5,678 bases of DNA from positions 1 through 5,678 of the forward strand of contig CANQOJ010000145.1 of NCBI GenBank assembly GCA_947625455.1, read 5' to 3'. Of the stretch, positions 4,790 to 5,678 are shown in pieces (position 1 is the first letter of the stretch; each line of letters opens with the position of its first letter). A program made the position numbers and the translations under genes. Source of the DNA: an uncultured Clostridia bacterium. Lineage in GTDB: Bacteria > Bacillota > Clostridia > Oscillospirales > Ruminococcaceae. Under the pieces are notes generated by a model. The model saw only the letters and a list, made by a program, of their open reading frames with translations. It did not search any database and was not told the origin of the DNA.

Positions 4790-5311
4790 ATGAAAGTTAC
4801 CATTACCGCAAAGAAACTCAATATCTCACAGGCATTCAACGATTACGCCGAAAAGAAACTCGGAGCAAAGCTTGATAGATTTTTCCCGGACGAAGCCGAA
4901 GCAAAGATTACGCTGTCCGAGCGCAAAGAACAGATAGCGCTTGAACTTACGGTAAGCTACAACGGCATTATTTACCGCGCCGAGGAAACCGCAAAGGACA
5001 AAAATGACGCGCTTGACGTTACTATCGACCGCATCATTCGCCAGATAAGAAAGCACAAGACAAAAGTTGAGAAGAACCTCCGCGAAAACGCATTTGCGGG
5101 ACTTGCGCCCGAACCCGAAGAAGCCGACTACGAGGTCATTCGCTACAAGAATTTCCGTATGAAGCCCATGACGGTTGACGAGGCGATTTTGCAGATGAAC
5201 CTTTTAGGGCATAATTTCTTCATGTTCAAAAACGCGCAGACAGCAGTGGTGAACGTTGTCTACAAGCGTGATGACGGGAACTATGCGGTGCTTGTGCCTG
5301 AAGACAATTGA
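4790..5311 (+). CDS. hpf: Long-form ribosome hibernation promoting factor
   Basis: A 173-aa protein that binds the 30S subunit in the decoding region and drives dimerisation of idle 70S ribosomes into 100S particles during starvation. The N-terminal S30AE/RaiA domain spans about residues 1-98 (MKVTITAKKLNISQAF, then a basic end around RIIRQIRKHKTKVEKN at 81-96). An acidic linker, PEPEEAD, sits near 107-113. The C-terminal dimerisation domain (about 116-173) carries KNFRMKPMTVDEAILQM, LGHNFFMFKN and the closing DGNYAVLVP. Length is normal for the long form. AGAGGG at 4776-4781, 8 nt upstream, supports the start. The promoter is its own and may be nutrient-controlled. The TGA stop lies at the first bases of repeat B2, and a terminator follows 100 bp later. 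Confidence 0.95.
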   Translation: MKVTITAKKLNISQAFNDYAEKKLGAKLDRFFPDEAEAKITLSERKEQIALELTVSYNGIIYRAEETAKDKNDALDVTIDRIIRQIRKHKTKVEKNLRENAFAGLAPEPEEADYEVIRYKNFRMKPMTVDEAILQMNLLGHNFFMFKNAQTAVVNVVYKRDDGNYAVLVPEDN

Positions 5312-5410
5312 CAGCGGACGCTGACGCTGGCGCAGTATACAATGTACAGTGGACAGTAAACAGTTGCGGTATCTGCTCTGCAGATAATATTAGATTGTTT
5401 TTAGATTAGG

Positions 5411-5444
5411 AGAGCGTAAACCCACAGTAGGTTTACGCTCTTTT
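5411..5444 (+). terminator. Rho-independent terminator of hpf
   Basis: AGAGCGTAAACC (5411-5422) and GGTTTACGCTCT (5430-5441) form a perfect 12-bp stem with a 7-nt loop, and the run TTTT (5441-5444) follows. It is 100 bp past the hpf stop, inside repeat B2, and is the best-preserved C-type hairpin in the window. The weaker outer arms extend the pairing to 5392-5460. Confidence 0.8.
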
Positions 5445-5467
5445 AGTTTCAAAACAATCTTAATTGT

Positions 5468-5482
5468 CCGCGAAGCGGCACC
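5468..5482. repeat. D module, second copy
   Basis: CCGC-GAA-GCGG followed by CACC-type flank; the 15 nt are identical to 2715-2729. It again follows TTTCAAAACAATC and a C-type hairpin. Confidence 0.6.
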
Positions 5483-5496
5483 GATTACTGAATACA

Positions 5497-5521
5497 GCGT
5501 TATGCGCGTAGCGCATAATGC
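5497..5521. repeat. GC-rich inner palindrome of B2
   Basis: GCGTTATGCGC (5497-5507), loop GTA, GCGCATAATGC (5511-5521), with one G-T pair. It resembles the central hairpin of B1 (2423-2456) but here sits inside the right arm, as if the core had moved. Confidence 0.6.
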
Positions 5522-5552
5522 GTACATTGTCCACTGTCAACTGCCAACGGGT

Positions 5553-5634
5553 GTGCAAAATGTGCAAAAAATATGTAAAGTATTCCATGTTATTTTTTCT
5601 GAAAAAGTTTACATAAATTTTACACTTTTTGCAC
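5553..5634. repeat. AT-rich inverted repeat, 32-bp arms
   Basis: The left arm 5553-5584 and the reverse complement of 5603-5634 agree at 26 of 32 positions around an 18-nt centre. Each arm opens with GTGCAAAA followed by a GTG[CT]AAAA repeat and carries ATGTAAA. It is unlike the A and B families. It could be a terminal-inverted-repeat remnant or an operator region for a gene to the right; the window ends before this can be judged. Confidence 0.55.
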
Positions 5635-5678
5635 TTTTGGGATTTCTTGGAAGTTTTTGCAACTGCAGAAAACTGAAA

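Larger units (their letters stand above)
5308..5548. repeat. Composite palindromic element B2 with nested modules
   Basis: The outer ends are TTGACAGCGGAC (5308-5319) plus AATGTAC (5341-5347), interrupted by 21 bases, opposite GTACATTGTCCACTGTCAA (5522-5540). Between them lie a B-type arm (5343-5376), a C-type terminator with 31-bp arms (5392-5460), the D mini-hairpin (5468-5482) and a further palindrome (5497-5521). B1 has similar arms but a much shorter centre, so B2 is a B element invaded or expanded by other modules. It contains no ORF. Confidence 0.8.

Overview
The window looks like chromosomal DNA from a low-to-mid GC anaerobic Firmicute of class Clostridia, most likely a gut or rumen Ruminococcaceae/Oscillospirales-type organism (inferred). 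The reasons are strong GGAGG ribosome sites, sigma-A promoters with 17-bp spacers, a PPi-type phosphofructokinase, long-form HPF, and a divergent NifU-like protein of a kind I associate with Clostridia. The six genes have unrelated functions and mostly their own promoters, so this is ordinary core-genome content rather than one pathway. No transposase, integrase, phage gene, CRISPR array, tRNA or rRNA is visible.

Layout, left to right. (1) 1-449, minus: 5' part of a NifU-like Fe-S scaffold gene running off the left edge, with a consensus promoter at 502-530. (2) 575-691: a 117-bp palindromic element lying exactly between the two divergent promoters. (3) 783-1676, plus: a multi-membrane PAP2-family phosphatase. 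(4) 1668-2234, minus: manganese exporter MntP, whose stop overlaps that of the phosphatase by 9 bp tail to tail. (5) 2235-2777: no gene; its first 145 bp are plain leader sequence, and the rest is almost wholly built of palindromic repeat modules (B1, hairpin, A2, hairpin, small GC hairpin, A half-copy). (6) 2778-4004, minus: PPi-dependent phosphofructokinase. (7) 4253-4651, plus: a barstar-like protein, divergent from pfp. (8) 4790-5311, plus: long hibernation promoting factor. (9) 5308-5548: a second, nested B repeat carrying a good rho-independent terminator inside it. (10) 5553-5634: an AT-rich 32-bp-arm inverted repeat near the right edge.

The most distinctive content is the intergenic repeat system. 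At least two palindromic families (called A and B here) and two small hairpin modules (C and D) are cut into, nested in and shuffled around one another. Two of the elements begin exactly on stop codons (pfp TAG, hpf TGA), one separates two divergent promoters, and one supplies the hpf terminator. Two copies of family A are the same length, but their loop is flipped relative to their arms. No mobilising enzyme is encoded here, so they would have to be moved in trans or be relics. A second theme is promoter architecture: pap2, the barstar gene and pfp share an extended -10 of the form TTGTGRTAMAAT.
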